The notes under the pieces are model-generated. The model was not told the DNA's origin and did no database searches. It was given only the letters and a program-made list of their open reading frames with translations. From Veillonella rogosae JCM 15642 (GTDB taxonomy: Bacteria > Bacillota > Negativicutes > Veillonellales > Veillonellaceae): a DNA stretch of 64,000 nucleotides. The DNA is taken from contig NZ_PPCX01000002.1 of assembly GCF_002959775.1 (NCBI RefSeq), positions 62,001-126,000 on the forward strand, in the 5' to 3' direction. This document shows positions 43,365 to 53,340 of the stretch, one piece after another; within the stretch, counting starts at the first letter, position 1; each line of letters begins with the position of its first letter. The translations under genes were made by a program, and so were the position numbers.

Positions 43365-44086
43365 TTAAATTAGAAAATGTACATAAATCCTTTGGTAAAA
43401 ATGAAGTACTAAAAGGTATCAACCTACATATTAAACAAGGTCAAGTTGTGGTAATTATAGGGCCATCTGGTTCTGGTAAAAGTACTGTACTACGTACTAT
43501 GAATTATTTAGAAGAACCTACATCTGGTAAAGTTATCGTTGATGGCATGGATCTATCTGATAAGAAAAAATTAAATGAAGTACGTGCTGAAGTGGGTATG
43601 GTTTTCCAAAACTTTAATTTATTTCCACATATGACCGTGATGGACAACTTAACCTTGGCACAAACTAAGGTTCGTAAAACATCTACTGATGAGGCTAAAA
43701 AAATCGGTCAAGCTTTACTTGATCGAGTTGGCTTAGGTGATAAAGCTAATGCGTATCCTGATTCTTTATCTGGCGGTCAAAAGCAGCGTGTTGCTATTGC
43801 TCGTGCTTTGGCTATGAAACCTAAAGTAATGCTATTTGATGAACCAACATCTGCTCTTGATCCTGAAATGGTTAGTGAAGTTCTGGATGTAATGAAGTCT
43901 CTTGCAGAAGATGGCATGACGATGGTTATTGTTACTCACGAGATGGGCTTTGCCAAAAAAGTAGCTGATAGAGTATTATTTGTTGATGGTGGTTTGATCT
44001 TAGAAGATGATACACCAGAACATGTATTTGACTCACCGACAAATGAAAGAACAAAATCTTTCTTGGATAAAATTCTATTAGATTAA
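43361..44086 (+). CDS. Polar amino-acid ABC transporter ATPase (GlnQ-like)
   Basis: The 241-residue ATPase has Walker A GPSGSGKS at 34-41, signature LSGGQKQR near 136, Walker [16 protein letters not shown] and H-loop VTHEMGFA. The PEMV and HEMGFA forms are typical of polar amino-acid importers. The start overlaps the permease by four bases. A terminator ends the operon. Confidence 0.95.
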   Translation: MIKLENVHKSFGKNEVLKGINLHIKQGQVVVIIGPSGSGKSTVLRTMNYLEEPTSGKVIVDGMDLSDKKKLNEVRAEVGMVFQNFNLFPHMTVMDNLTLAQTKVRKTSTDEAKKIGQALLDRVGLGDKANAYPDSLSGGQKQRVAIARALAMKPKVMLFDEPTSALDPEMVSEVLDVMKSLAEDGMTMVIVTHEMGFAKKVADRVLFVDGGLILEDDTPEHVFDSPTNERTKSFLDKILLD

Positions 44087-44098
44087 TTTATAAAATTA

Positions 44099-44140
44099 TA
44101 GGAAGTAAACTCTAGAAATAGAGCTTGCTTCCTATTTTTT
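44099..44140 (+). terminator. Terminator of the amino-acid importer operon
   Basis: ATAGGAAG and CTTCCTAT, with inner CTCTA/TAGAG arms, form a long hairpin followed by a T-run. Confidence 0.9.
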
Positions 44141-44522
44141 TATATTTTTAAAGTGAACTTTTTTTGTTCATATTAAATTTCATAATATATGTATTGCTAT
44201 ATATCTATTAATATATTTTATAGCCTTGTGTGGAATGAATTGACTATTAAGAATATGTATAAGGTTTTCACACATATATTAATCTGAAAAATACGATTAT
44301 GCCTATAAATATTTGTGATATAACAATAATTTATACAGTCTTTTTGTAAAGTGATAATTTTTAATTCATATATTTTTATGATTATAAAATTATGTAATAA
44401 ATTTATAGGTTGTTCGTAATTATTTATAATACTGATAAATAAAGGAGTTTTAGGTGATTAGGAGAAACGTGTTCTCAAGTATTAATATTTGTATATTCAT
44501 TAAAAATGTTGATATTATTGTT
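44141..44522. other. AT-rich spacer without recognisable genes
   Basis: About 380 bases with no convincing ORF or stable hairpin. A TATAAT lies at 44425-44430 and a 23-codon GTG frame follows at 44454, but neither is well supported. Confidence 0.5.
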
Positions 44523-44551
44523 TGATATTTTATACATGCTGTGTTATGATA
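44523..44551 (+). promoter_or_regulatory. Cold-shock gene promoter
   Basis: TTGATA at 44523-44528 and TATGAT at 44546-44551 are 17 bases apart. The leader would be about 48 nt, shorter than the long regulatory leader of E. coli cspA. Confidence 0.7.
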
Positions 44552-44605
44552 CAGATATAGAGCAAGACAGTAAGACAATAAATATATTTTTAGGAGGAAA
44601 TTACC

Positions 44606-44803
44606 ATGTTAGGTAAAGTAAAATGGTTCAGCGCAGAAAAAGGTTATGGTTTTATTGAACGTGAAGACGGTAGTGATGTATTCGTACACTACTCTGCGAT
44701 CCAAGACGAAGGCTTCAAATCTTTGACAGAAGGTCAAAATGTTGAATTTGATATCGTTGATGGTAACCGTGGACCTCAAGCTGCTAACGTTGTTAAAGCG
44801 TAA
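44606..44803 (+). CDS. cspA: Cold-shock domain protein
   Basis: The 65-residue protein is a single cold-shock domain with RNP1 KGYGFIE at 12-18 and RNP2 VFVHY at 25-29. It binds single-stranded nucleic acid and acts as an RNA chaperone. A very strong TAGGAGG site precedes the ATG. It is monocistronic with its own promoter and terminator. The symbol is by family; which paralogue it is cannot be told. Confidence 0.95.
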   Translation: MLGKVKWFSAEKGYGFIEREDGSDVFVHYSAIQDEGFKSLTEGQNVEFDIVDGNRGPQAANVVKA

Positions 44804-44834
44804 TCACATACAAAATTATTCATAAAAACAACAT

Positions 44835-44873
44835 ATAAAAAAACCTCGACATAGTATTATGTCGGGGTTTTTG
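44835..44873 (+). terminator. Terminator after the cold-shock gene
   Basis: AAAACCTCGACATA and TATGTCGGGGTTTT pair around GTAT, followed by T residues. Confidence 0.88.
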
Positions 44874-44975
44874 ATTTTTTATGATAAAAGAATATACATA
44901 TTTCTACAAAAAAACATAAAATTTTTGTAGAAAAAAGAGGAGTTTTATAGGGAGATGTAGAAATACTAAATATAA

Positions 44976-45019
44976 CACGAGAGATAAGGTTACATGATAC
45001 CACACACTCGTATCTCGTG
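44976..45019 (+). other. Hairpin in the hpf leader
   Basis: CACGAGAGATA can pair with TATCTCGTG (two-base bulge) around a 24-base loop, just upstream of the hpf ribosome site. No T-run follows, so it may be a leader structure. Confidence 0.35.
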
Positions 45020-45046
45020 GATGATTTTTAGAAAGGGTGTTGACTT

Positions 45047-45574
45047 ATGAAAGTAGCAATCAGAGGAAAAAACATTGAAGTGACAGATGCTTTAAGAGCA
45101 TACATCGAGAAAAGATTGAGCAAATTAACTCGTTACTTCGATGATGAGTTAGATGCACAAACGGTTCTATCCGTTGTTAAAGATAAGTCCACAATTGAGC
45201 TTACATGCTTCGTCGATAAAATTGTTCTTCGCGGTGTAGAAACTAACGATGATATGTATGCTGCTATTGATTTAGTAGTAGATAAAATCGTTCGCCAAAT
45301 TCATAAACATAAAACTCGTTTAGCTAAACGTTTCAAAAAACAAGAAGCTTTCCATCCAGAAGTGTTGGCAGCTCCTGTGGAAGAAGAAACTATCGAAGTT
45401 GTAAAACGCAAACACTTTGCAGTACGCCCAATGGATGTAGAAGAAGCGATTTTGCAAATGAATCTTATTGGTCATGACTTCTTTATGTTCTTCAATGCTG
45501 AAACTGAAGCAATGAACGTTGTATATCGTAGACATGATGGTTTCTATGGTTTAATTGAACCAGAACTTCAATAA
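45047..45574 (+). CDS. hpf: Ribosome hibernation promoting factor, long form
   Basis: The 175-residue protein has an N-terminal S30AE domain (about 1-100) and the C-terminal dimerisation domain of long HPF (HFAVRPMDVEEAILQMNLIG and on). The long form pairs two 70S ribosomes into inactive 100S dimers in stationary phase. GAAAGGG lies before the ATG. It is followed by secA and prfB, the usual Firmicute order; terminators in the spacer suggest a separate transcript. Confidence 0.95.
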   Translation: MKVAIRGKNIEVTDALRAYIEKRLSKLTRYFDDELDAQTVLSVVKDKSTIELTCFVDKIVLRGVETNDDMYAAIDLVVDKIVRQIHKHKTRLAKRFKKQEAFHPEVLAAPVEEETIEVVKRKHFAVRPMDVEEAILQMNLIGHDFFMFFNAETEAMNVVYRRHDGFYGLIEPELQ

Positions 45575-45638
45575 CCTATAATGTCGGCTGAACTTAATCC
45601 TAACTCCTTTCTACTTTTAATCAGCCGATTATTATACT

Positions 45639-45675
45639 AAGGTGGATGACCGTTTTGAGTCATCCACCTTTTTTG
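45639..45675 (+). terminator. Terminator after hpf
   Basis: AAGGTGGATGAC and GTCATCCACCTT pair around an eight-base loop, followed by a T-run. A weaker pair, TCGGCTGA at 45584 and TCAGCCGA at 45621, lies just before it. Confidence 0.9.
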
Positions 45676-45703
45676 TAAAAAATACTATAAATAATCGTGA
45701 AAT

Positions 45704-45735
45704 GCCTTGAATTCTTTGACTATTCAAGGCTTTTT
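45704..45735 (+). terminator. Second terminator-like hairpin, overlapping the secA promoter
   Basis: GCCTTGAAT and ATTCAAGGC pair around a nine-base loop and are followed by five T residues. The loop holds the -35 box of the secA promoter. Confidence 0.75.
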
Positions 45736-45744
45736 CGTTATAAT
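45716..45744 (+). promoter_or_regulatory. secA promoter
   Basis: TTGACT at 45716-45721 and TATAAT at 45739-45744 are 17 bases apart, within and just after the terminator hairpin. Confidence 0.8.
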
Positions 45745-45790
45745 AAATTAGATAAAATAATGTAAGATGTCCTGTAGAGGAGTGATTTGT

Positions 45791-48226
45791 TTGTTAGGCT
45801 TTTTACAAAGGCTATTAGGCAATAACAACGCTAAAGAAATCAAAAAAATGCGTGCTATTGCTGATCATATTAATGAAATTGAACCAAACTATGTTAAATT
45901 AAGTGATGCTAACTTAGTGGCTAAAACCGATGAGTTTAAACGTCGTTTGCAAAAAGGGGAAACGTTAGACGACCTATTGCCAGAAGCATTTGCTGTAGTT
46001 CGTGAAGCATCTAAACGCGTATTGGGTATGCGTCATTTTGACGTACAGTTAATGGGTGGTATTTGCCTGCATAATGGTAATATTGCTGAAATGCGTACTG
46101 GTGAAGGTAAAACATTAGTTGCTACATTGCCAGTATATCTTAATGCGTTGACAGGTAAGGGCGTGCACGTAGTTACAGTAAATGATTATTTGGCTACTCG
46201 TGACAGCGAGCAAATGGGTCGTTTATATAATTTCTTAGGTCTTTCCACAGGTCTTATTGTAGCTAATCTCGACTTTAACCAACGTAGAGAAGCATATGCA
46301 TGTGATATTACATATGGTACAAATAACGAGTTTGGCTTTGACTATTTGCGCGATAACATGGTTACTGATGTACTTCAAATGGTACAACGTCCACTAAATT
46401 ATGCTATTGTCGATGAAGTTGACTCTATCTTGATCGATGAAGCAAGAACTCCGTTAATTATTTCTGGTCCTGGTCAACGTTCCACAGATAATTATTATAA
46501 ACTTGCTAAAATTGTTCCTCATCTTGTAAGAGATGAAGACTATATCATCGATGAGAAACAAAAAACTATTGCGCCTACAGATTCTGGTATCGAAAAGGTA
46601 GAGAAAATGCTTGGCGTTGAAAACTTATATGATGCTGAAAATATCGAGTTGAATCATTTGCTTGGTGCTTCTTTACGTGCCTATGCAATGATGCACCGTG
46701 ATACTGATTACGTAGTTAAAGACGGTGAAGTTGTTATTGTCGATGAATTTACAGGTCGTTTAATGTTTGGTCGTCGTTATTCTGATGGCTTACATCAAGC
46801 TATCGAGGCTAAAGAAGGCTTGAAAGTTGAACGTGAAAGCCAAACTTTGGCATCTGTTACATTCCAAAACTACTTCCGTATGTATGAAAAATTAGCTGGT
46901 ATGACTGGTACAGCTAAAACAGAGGAAAAAGAGTTTATCGACATCTATGGTTTAGAAGTAATTCCAATTCCTCCAAATAAACCATTGATTCGTATAGATT
47001 TACCGGATCAAATTTTCAAAACTAAAGCTGCTAAATATCGTGCTGTAGTTCGTAATGCTGTAGAACGTCATAAAGTAGGTCAACCGCTTTTAATCGGTAC
47101 TACATCTATTACACAATCTGAAGAACTTTCAGACATGTTGTTACGTGCCGGAGTTCCTCATAGTGTATTGAATGCTAAACACCATGAAAAAGAAGCTGAA
47201 ATCGTTGCTAATGCTGGTCAAATGGGCATGGTAACTATTGCTACAAACATGGCTGGTCGTGGTACAGACATTACCCTTGGTGAAGGTGTACCCGAATTAG
47301 GTGGTTTAGCTATTTTGGGTACGGAACGCCATGAAAGTCGTCGTATTGATAATCAGTTGCGCGGTCGTTCTGGGCGTCAAGGTGACCCTGGTTCTTCTCA
47401 ATTCTTCTTATCCTTAGAAGACGATTTAATGCGTATCTTTGGTGCTGATAATATTACAGGCATCATGGATAAACTTGGTATGGAAGAGGATGAACCTATT
47501 GAGCATTCTTTGATTACAAAATCTATTGAACGAGCTCAAAAGAAAGTTGAAGATCATAACTACAATATTCGTAAATATGTCCTCGAATATGATGATGTTA
47601 TGAATCAACAACGTGAAGTGTTATATGAACAACGTCGTCGTATTTTGCGCAACGAATCTTTGCGTGAAACGATTAATGAAATGATTGATAAGCTTGTTAC
47701 TGATTCTGTAGATGCTTATGCTGATGAAAAGCTTTATCCAGAAGAATGGGATTACGAAGGTCTCTACAAGCACTTGAGTCAATATTTCTTAACCGAAGAG
47801 ATTATGACTCCTCAAGATATGGAGGAATATACTCGTCAAGAATTATTAGAACGCTTATTGGAAATTGCTCATGAAGAGTACCAAGACCGTGTTAATATGC
47901 TTGGTGAGGCTATGTTTAGTCAACTTGAGAAGGCTATTATGTTGCGCGTTGTCGATAACAAATGGATGGAACATTTGGATAATATGGACATGTTGCGTGA
48001 AGGTATTGGCCTTCGTGCATATGGTCAAAAAAATCCATTGGTGGAATATAAATTTGAAGCCTTTGAGATGTTCCAAAACATGATTGCAGCAATCCAAGAT
48101 GAAACAATCATGGCGTTATACAAAATTCGTGCACAATTGATTCAAGAACTCGAAGAACCAGTTGATCACTTAGAAGGTGCACAATCCCATCATGAAGATG
48201 TGTTGGAGCCACAAAACGAAGACTAA
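45791..48226 (+). CDS. secA: Preprotein translocase ATPase SecA
   Basis: The 811-residue motor drives secreted proteins through SecYEG. It has Walker A MRTGEGKT near 101-108, the [13 protein letters not shown] block near 208, [10 protein letters not shown] and [11 protein letters not shown] in the second nucleotide-binding fold, and a helical scaffold. I chose the TTG at 45791, eight bases after GAGGAG, because the protein then begins [10 protein letters not shown] like other SecAs; an ATG 24 bases upstream precedes the ribosome site. The usual C-terminal Cys-rich zinc motif is missing; the tail ends in acidic residues. Confidence 0.96.
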   Translation: MLGFLQRLLGNNNAKEIKKMRAIADHINEIEPNYVKLSDANLVAKTDEFKRRLQKGETLDDLLPEAFAVVREASKRVLGMRHFDVQLMGGICLHNGNIAEMRTGEGKTLVATLPVYLNALTGKGVHVVTVNDYLATRDSEQMGRLYNFLGLSTGLIVANLDFNQRREAYACDITYGTNNEFGFDYLRDNMVTDVLQMVQRPLNYAIVDEVDSILIDEARTPLIISGPGQRSTDNYYKLAKIVPHLVRDEDYIIDEKQKTIAPTDSGIEKVEKMLGVENLYDAENIELNHLLGASLRAYAMMHRDTDYVVKDGEVVIVDEFTGRLMFGRRYSDGLHQAIEAKEGLKVERESQTLASVTFQNYFRMYEKLAGMTGTAKTEEKEFIDIYGLEVIPIPPNKPLIRIDLPDQIFKTKAAKYRAVVRNAVERHKVGQPLLIGTTSITQSEELSDMLLRAGVPHSVLNAKHHEKEAEIVANAGQMGMVTIATNMAGRGTDITLGEGVPELGGLAILGTERHESRRIDNQLRGRSGRQGDPGSSQFFLSLEDDLMRIFGADNITGIMDKLGMEEDEPIEHSLITKSIERAQKKVEDHNYNIRKYVLEYDDVMNQQREVLYEQRRRILRNESLRETINEMIDKLVTDSVDAYADEKLYPEEWDYEGLYKHLSQYFLTEEIMTPQDMEEYTRQELLERLLEIAHEEYQDRVNMLGEAMFSQLEKAIMLRVVDNKWMEHLDNMDMLREGIGLRAYGQKNPLVEYKFEAFEMFQNMIAAIQDETIMALYKIRAQLIQELEEPVDHLEGAQSHHEDVLEPQNED

Positions 48227-48234
48227 GATTTGTG

Positions 48235-48283
48235 AATGGCACGTTGCTCAATGGGACTTCCAGTGGGCAACGGCCATTTTTCT
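48235..48283 (+). terminator. Terminator after secA
   Basis: AATGGC-CGTTGC and GCAACG-GCCATT arms pair with small bulges and are followed by TTTTT. prfB may use a TATAAT at 48310-48315. Confidence 0.85.
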
Positions 48284-48346
48284 ATTTTATTAAGGTAATA
48301 GTTTATCAATATAATAGGCTAATAAGTTAAAGGTGGTGAGCATAAA

Positions 48347-49454
48347 TTGTTAGAAGATTTAAAACCAATAATTTTTAATCTGGAAGAACGTATTTATGGA
48401 ATGAGGGATTCACTTTAACATCGCTCAGAAAGAAGATCGAATTTTTACACTCGATGTACAGATGAGTGACCCTACATTTTGGGATAATCCAGATAAGGCT
48501 CGTGAGATTTCTCAAGAGGCTACACAACTTAAAAATGCTGTGGAAAGCTATAAGCAACTTGTTAGTGATATTGAAGATGCCAACGTAATGCTTGAAATGG
48601 CTATCGAAGAAGATGATAGTTCTATGGAGAGTGAAATTAAAGAATATGTTAAAGCCATAGAAGAAACTGTAGAAAAACAAGAGGTTCTCTTGTTATTAAG
48701 CGGTGAATATGATGCTAATAATGCAATTTTAACCTTCCATGCTGGTGCAGGTGGTACGGAAGCACAAGATTGGTGCTCCATGTTAATCCGTATGTACTTG
48801 CGTTGGGCTGAAAAATCTGGTTTTTCTATTGAACTAATGGATGAACAACCAGGTGATGAGGCTGGTACTAAATCTTCTACGTTCCTTATTAAGGGCGAAA
48901 ATGCTTTTGGTTATTTAAAATCTGAAAAAGGTGTTCATCGTTTAGTTCGTATTTCTCCATTTGACGCTGCTGCACGTCGACATACTTCTTTTGCTGCTGT
49001 CGATGTAATGCCAGAAATTGATGATACTGTTGAAATCAATATCGATATGAAGGATGTACAGGTAGATACTTATCGTGCCAGTGGTGCTGGTGGTCAGCAC
49101 ATCAATAAAACTGATTCTGCCGTACGTATGACACATAAACCGACAGGCATTGTTGTACAATGTCAAACACAACGATCTCAAATGCAAAATAGAGAACAAG
49201 CATTGCGCTTATTACGTGCTAAATTATTTGAATTAGAGCTTGAAAAACAAGCTGAGATTAAAGAACAAATTGGTGGTACATATCAGGCCATAGAGTGGGG
49301 CAGTCAAATTCGTTCTTATGTATTCCATCCTTATAATCTTGTTAAAGATCATCGTACTAATGTTGAAACAGGTAATGTTCAAGCTGTTATGGATGGTAAT
49401 CTTGATCAATTTATCGAAGGTTTCTTGAAGAAAGAAGCGAATTTAACAATTTAG
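48347..49454 (+). CDS. prfB: Peptide chain release factor 2, programmed +1 frameshift
   Basis: RF2 ends translation at UGA and UAA. Codons from a TTG at 48347 to CTT at 48413-48415 are followed by an in-frame TAA (48416-48418). A +1 shift at CTT-T resumes at 48417 and continues in the main frame, giving 368 residues, the usual size. AGGG six bases before the CTT is a plausible internal Shine-Dalgarno. The anticodon-like SPF is near 202 and GGQ near 248-250. The first frame reads MLEDLKPIIFNLEERIYGMR, RF2-like. The stop is TAA instead of the common TGA. AAAGGTGG precedes the TTG. Confidence 0.9.
48403..48419 (+). promoter_or_regulatory. prfB recoding site
   Basis: The stretch holds AGGG, then a five-base gap, then CTT TAA C. 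Slippage of the P-site tRNA from CTT to TTT bypasses the stop. In most bacteria the site is CTT TGA C with AGGGGG three bases before it. Confidence 0.8.
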
Positions 49455-49463
49455 GAGATAATT

Positions 49464-50159
49464 ATGAAAAAATTTTTGCTATTCCTATTAGTGTTGATTA
49501 TTGCATTAGCTGCAGCAACACAATTCTTATTACCTTCTTATATTAGTTCACGTATTGAAAAGCAATTAAATGATTCTTTAAAACCATCAGCACAAAGTGT
49601 TAATGTTGAGTCTCAACCTGGATTCAAACTATTATATGGTGAAGCTGACCATGTGTATGGTTCATTAGATAATGTTAAGCTTGGTAAACTTAATTTTGCA
49701 ACTTTCCAATATGATGCAAAACAGATTCTTGTTAATCCAATCTCCCTGTTAGCGAGTCAAGAAATTGATGTTGTTAGTGTAGGTAATGCTAGTATCGATG
49801 GTACTGTTACAAATTCTGATTTAGCTGCATTCTTGAGTACTCAAGCGGGCAGTGAAATTAAAGATGTTAATGTAACTATTGATAAAGACAATATTAGTTT
49901 AACAGGTCAAATGAATGTGGGAATGGTATTTAAAGGTGCCGTTAAATTGGATGGTAACTTAGAGTTGAATAATAATAAACTATTATTTTCACCTAAAAAA
50001 TTCACCATTAATGGTGCTACAATTCCTGGTTTGACATCTAATGTGTTAGAAGATACAGAGATTTACGATTTCAATAATTTCCCTATTCCTGTAAAAGCAG
50101 ATACTTTAACTACTGATAATGGCCAAATTCGCATTAAAGTTAAACCTATACTCAACTAG
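49464..50159 (+). CDS. DUF2993 (LmeA-like) envelope protein
   Basis: The 231-residue protein has an N-terminal signal anchor (about residues 4-20) and a periplasmic domain with repeated beta-strand segments like DUF2993/LmeA phospholipid-binding proteins. Function in this organism is not known. AGGAGAT precedes the ATG, nine bases after prfB; the next gene follows after 12 bases. The neighbourhood with csaB suggests an envelope role. Confidence 0.72.
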   Translation: MKKFLLFLLVLIIALAAATQFLLPSYISSRIEKQLNDSLKPSAQSVNVESQPGFKLLYGEADHVYGSLDNVKLGKLNFATFQYDAKQILVNPISLLASQEIDVVSVGNASIDGTVTNSDLAAFLSTQAGSEIKDVNVTIDKDNISLTGQMNVGMVFKGAVKLDGNLELNNNKLLFSPKKFTINGATIPGLTSNVLEDTEIYDFNNFPIPVKADTLTTDNGQIRIKVKPILN

Positions 50160-50171
50160 AAAGGATTTGCT

Positions 50172-52214
50172 GTGAATCATCGGAACATACATAAAAGTAA
50201 GTACTCATGGATTCTCATACTTTGTATTATTGTAGGGCTTTTATCTTCTTTATACTTGGTATTTGAACGCCATCAAATTGAAAAATCTCAAAATCATATT
50301 GAAAACATCGTTGATTATGACGCTGTTTTACGAGCAAATGCCTTTGAAAAGCGTAGCCAACAAGAAGCGTTTGATGCACTTCGCAATGCAGGTGTAACAG
50401 CATTTGCTATTTATGACCGTACATTAGAAAAAGCTAAAGATGCAGGACAAGTTAAAGTCTTAACGTCTGAAGAGATGGATTCTGTTCGCGTTAATGGCGC
50501 ATCTATTAAACATGGTGCCACATACGTAGGGCTTATCTCTGGTAAAGAAGGTTATTACAAAGAAATTCGTGAAGATTTATATCATCGCATTGGCAAGGAT
50601 AAGGTTAAAGAACTTAATACAAGTATCGGCCCTGTTCTAGAGTTGTATGGTGCTACAGCAGATAGCTATGCAAAGATGAATCTTGGTATTTCTAAATTAC
50701 AAGCTCAAGAAGTAGCTGATCGTGGCTTTAATGTTATTGTTCGACCTACAAACTACAGAAATGTTACATCTGAAGATCTTCAATATGTATTCAAACGTCT
50801 TGAAGGTATTCCACATGTAACAGGTATGATTTTTGCAGGTAAAGAAGCTCTTGGTGCGCCAAACTTAACTGATGAAACATTAGAGTTACTTCACAAAAAT
50901 CATATTCCATTAGTAGGTATCGAAGCAGTTAACCAACTACAATATGAGCCTCAACAAGGTTTCTTAGAAATGGCTGCTAAGGATGAATATAGTGTTGGGC
51001 GTGTCTATACAATCGCTAAAGATGAATTAAAGAAAATTACACCTGAAGAAGCAGCTCAACGTTTTTATATTAGTGATATTGAACGTAATATTCGTTTCAA
51101 CTTGTTCCCTATGTATGAAACAGGCGTAAACAATGAAACTGTATTACAAACAACCATAAACTATATTGGTATGGCTACGGAAAAACTTGCTGCTAAAGGC
51201 TATGAATTTGGTCCTGCAGATATTTATCCACCGTATACGCCAAATCCATTGTTAGTAGTTCTTACCATGACTGGTGCTATTGCACTCTTTGTATATGTTG
51301 TTCAAATGCTAATTCCAATGCCTAAACATACACAATTGGTTGCATTTTTTGGTATTTCCTTAGTGTCTATCGTTGTATTTATCGTTACAAGTGGTACTTT
51401 AATCACTCAAATTTGGGCTTTATCTAGTGCTGTTATGGCTCCAGTGGGGGCTATGATCCGCCTGATGGAAGAGTGGCGTCGTTATGACAGTGCACGTCCT
51501 TTAGGCGCTACTAAGTCTACAGTGCTTGCTTTATTCTATCTCGTAATTGCAGCTTTATTTGCTGCAATTGGAGGCATGTATATTGCATCCTTACTTGGTA
51601 ATACGAAATTCTTTATGGAATTTGCTATCTTTAGAGGTGTTAAATTAACATTTGTATTACCAGTTATTCTCGTTATGATTGCCTATTTACAACGATTCCC
51701 ATTGTGGAAGGGGCGCATGATTAACTCTAAAGAAGAAGCGAAGAAGTTCGTAGTAGAATTCCTTACAATGGATGTTAAATTCTATGTATTCTTCGTAGTA
51801 GCTGCTCTTGGTGCAGTAGCATGGGTATTTGTTGGTCGTAGTGGTCATACTGCAGGTGTTCCAGTGCCTACTTCTGAACTTATGCTGCGTCGTTTCCTTG
51901 AGAATACGATGTATGCAAGACCTCGCGAAAAAGAATTTATTATTGGTCATCCTGCATTAATGCTTGCTACCTTTGCATTCTTACGTAAATGGCCTTCAGT
52001 GATTCATTTCTTATTAACTCTAGCTGGTGTTATCGGTATTGCTTCTATGGTAGAAACGTTCTGCCATCTCAGAACGCCTGTATTCATGTCTATCATGCGT
52101 GGTTATGATGGATTATTGATTGGTGCTCTTTTAGGCTTGCTTCTTATCATTGCAGTACGTTTTATGATGTATGCAACACAATGGTTCCAAGCTAGGGAGG
52201 TAGACCATGAGTAA
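50172..52214 (+). CDS. DUF5693 multi-pass membrane protein
   Basis: The 680-residue protein has an N-terminal membrane segment, a periplasmic part of about 330 residues, and then eight or so membrane helices. It matches the uncharacterised DUF5693 family, which is commonly placed beside csaB. The start is GTG at 50172 after GAAAGGA. Its last bases overlap csaB by eight. Function is unknown; the association suggests cell-wall polymer export or modification. Confidence 0.75.
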   Translation: MNHRNIHKSKYSWILILCIIVGLLSSLYLVFERHQIEKSQNHIENIVDYDAVLRANAFEKRSQQEAFDALRNAGVTAFAIYDRTLEKAKDAGQVKVLTSEEMDSVRVNGASIKHGATYVGLISGKEGYYKEIREDLYHRIGKDKVKELNTSIGPVLELYGATADSYAKMNLGISKLQAQEVADRGFNVIVRPTNYRNVTSEDLQYVFKRLEGIPHVTGMIFAGKEALGAPNLTDETLELLHKNHIPLVGIEAVNQLQYEPQQGFLEMAAKDEYSVGRVYTIAKDELKKITPEEAAQRFYISDIERNIRFNLFPMYETGVNNETVLQTTINYIGMATEKLAAKGYEFGPADIYPPYTPNPLLVVLTMTGAIALFVYVVQMLIPMPKHTQLVAFFGISLVSIVVFIVTSGTLITQIWALSSAVMAPVGAMIRLMEEWRRYDSARPLGATKSTVLALFYLVIAALFAAIGGMYIASLLGNTKFFMEFAIFRGVKLTFVLPVILVMIAYLQRFPLWKGRMINSKEEAKKFVVEFLTMDVKFYVFFVVAALGAVAWVFVGRSGHTAGVPVPTSELMLRRFLENTMYARPREKEFIIGHPALMLATFAFLRKWPSVIHFLLTLAGVIGIASMVETFCHLRTPVFMSIMRGYDGLLIGALLGLLLIIAVRFMMYATQWFQAREVDHE

Positions 52215-53307
52215 TATCGTGATCTCTGGTTATTATGGCTTTGGTAATGCTGGTGATGAGGCTATGCTTTGCGCCATTATCGATGCTATTCGTAAAGAAG
52301 AGGCCGACGCTCATATTACTGTAATTTCTGGTAATCCTAAGGAGACTAGTAAAAAACACAATATCAATGCAGTTGGTACATTTTCTGCATTCGGTATTTT
52401 AAAGGCTATTGCTAATTCTGATCTTGTCATCAGTGGTGGTGGTAGCCTATTACAAGATGCTACTAGTATTCGAAATACTTACTATTATTTAAGTATTATG
52501 TCGTTAGCTAAAATGATGGGGAAAAAGGTTATGCTTTATTCCCAAGGGATTGGACCTTTGAATCGACCATCTACTCGCCGAGCTGTAGGTTTTGTATTGC
52601 GCTTTGTAGATACAATTACAGTGCGAGACTCTATTTCTAAAGAGGAATTAGGGTCTTTAGGCATTGAGGATGTAGAGGTTACTGCAGATGCTGTACTGGC
52701 AATGCAACCAGCTGATTTATCTATTGGGGCTCATATTCTTGAAGGGTATACTTCTAAACTTTCAGAATCAATTGAACAACCTAAGAAGATAGGTGTTGCT
52801 GTTCGTAGTTGGAAAGAGGATACCGAATACCGTGAGGCCTTAGCCAATGTATTGAGTCGCTTACAAGAACAAGATAATGTGGAAATTATCTTTATTCCTA
52901 TGTCTCATCCTGAGGATACAAAAGAAGCTAAGATTATTGCTAGTTATATGCCGAAGGGCGCTATTGTATTGGAGGGACCATTCTCTACGGAGGAACAAGT
53001 ATCTCTATCCGGTAATGTAGACTTAATGATTGGTATAAGACTACATGCCTTAGTCTTTAGTTCCTTAATGGGGAAACCTGTTATTGGCATTTCTTACGAT
53101 CCTAAAATCACAAGTTTCTTACACATGATTGGGCAAGAACCTATTGGCACAATGACTCATTTACGTGAAGAAGCTTTATATCAACGGTGTCATAAACTAT
53201 TGAGTTCTCGCGAAGAATATCAATCCTCTTATGACCGCATTGAAACATTGCGCGTAGATTCTCAACGCAATGCAGAAATTGCTATTTCATTACTTAAGAA
53301 TTATTAA
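52207..53307 (+). CDS. csaB: Polysaccharide pyruvyl transferase CsaB
   Basis: The 366-residue protein has the family's opening SGYYGFGNAGDEAMLCAI, the SGGGSLLQDATS segment and IGIRLHALVFSSLMGKPVIG near the C-terminus. CsaB adds pyruvate ketals to cell-wall polysaccharide, the ligand for SLH domains in Firmicutes. In diderm Negativicutes, SLH proteins tether the outer membrane, so this gene may matter there, which is inference. GGGAGG precedes the ATG, which lies inside the previous gene's end. Confidence 0.9.
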   Translation: MSNIVISGYYGFGNAGDEAMLCAIIDAIRKEEADAHITVISGNPKETSKKHNINAVGTFSAFGILKAIANSDLVISGGGSLLQDATSIRNTYYYLSIMSLAKMMGKKVMLYSQGIGPLNRPSTRRAVGFVLRFVDTITVRDSISKEELGSLGIEDVEVTADAVLAMQPADLSIGAHILEGYTSKLSESIEQPKKIGVAVRSWKEDTEYREALANVLSRLQEQDNVEIIFIPMSHPEDTKEAKIIASYMPKGAIVLEGPFSTEEQVSLSGNVDLMIGIRLHALVFSSLMGKPVIGISYDPKITSFLHMIGQEPIGTMTHLREEALYQRCHKLLSSREEYQSSYDRIETLRVDSQRNAEIAISLLKNY

Positions 53308-53340
53308 TATATTGGATCCTATCCAGAAAGAGAGGTCTCT

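Noticed and set aside
44454-44525. 23-codon GTG frame upstream of the cold-shock gene
   Set aside because: Only a loosely placed GGAG and a poor promoter support it; no family or coupling.
48462-49454. RF2 starting at the ATG at 48462
   Set aside because: This would remove the conserved N-terminal domain, which is present across the frameshift upstream.
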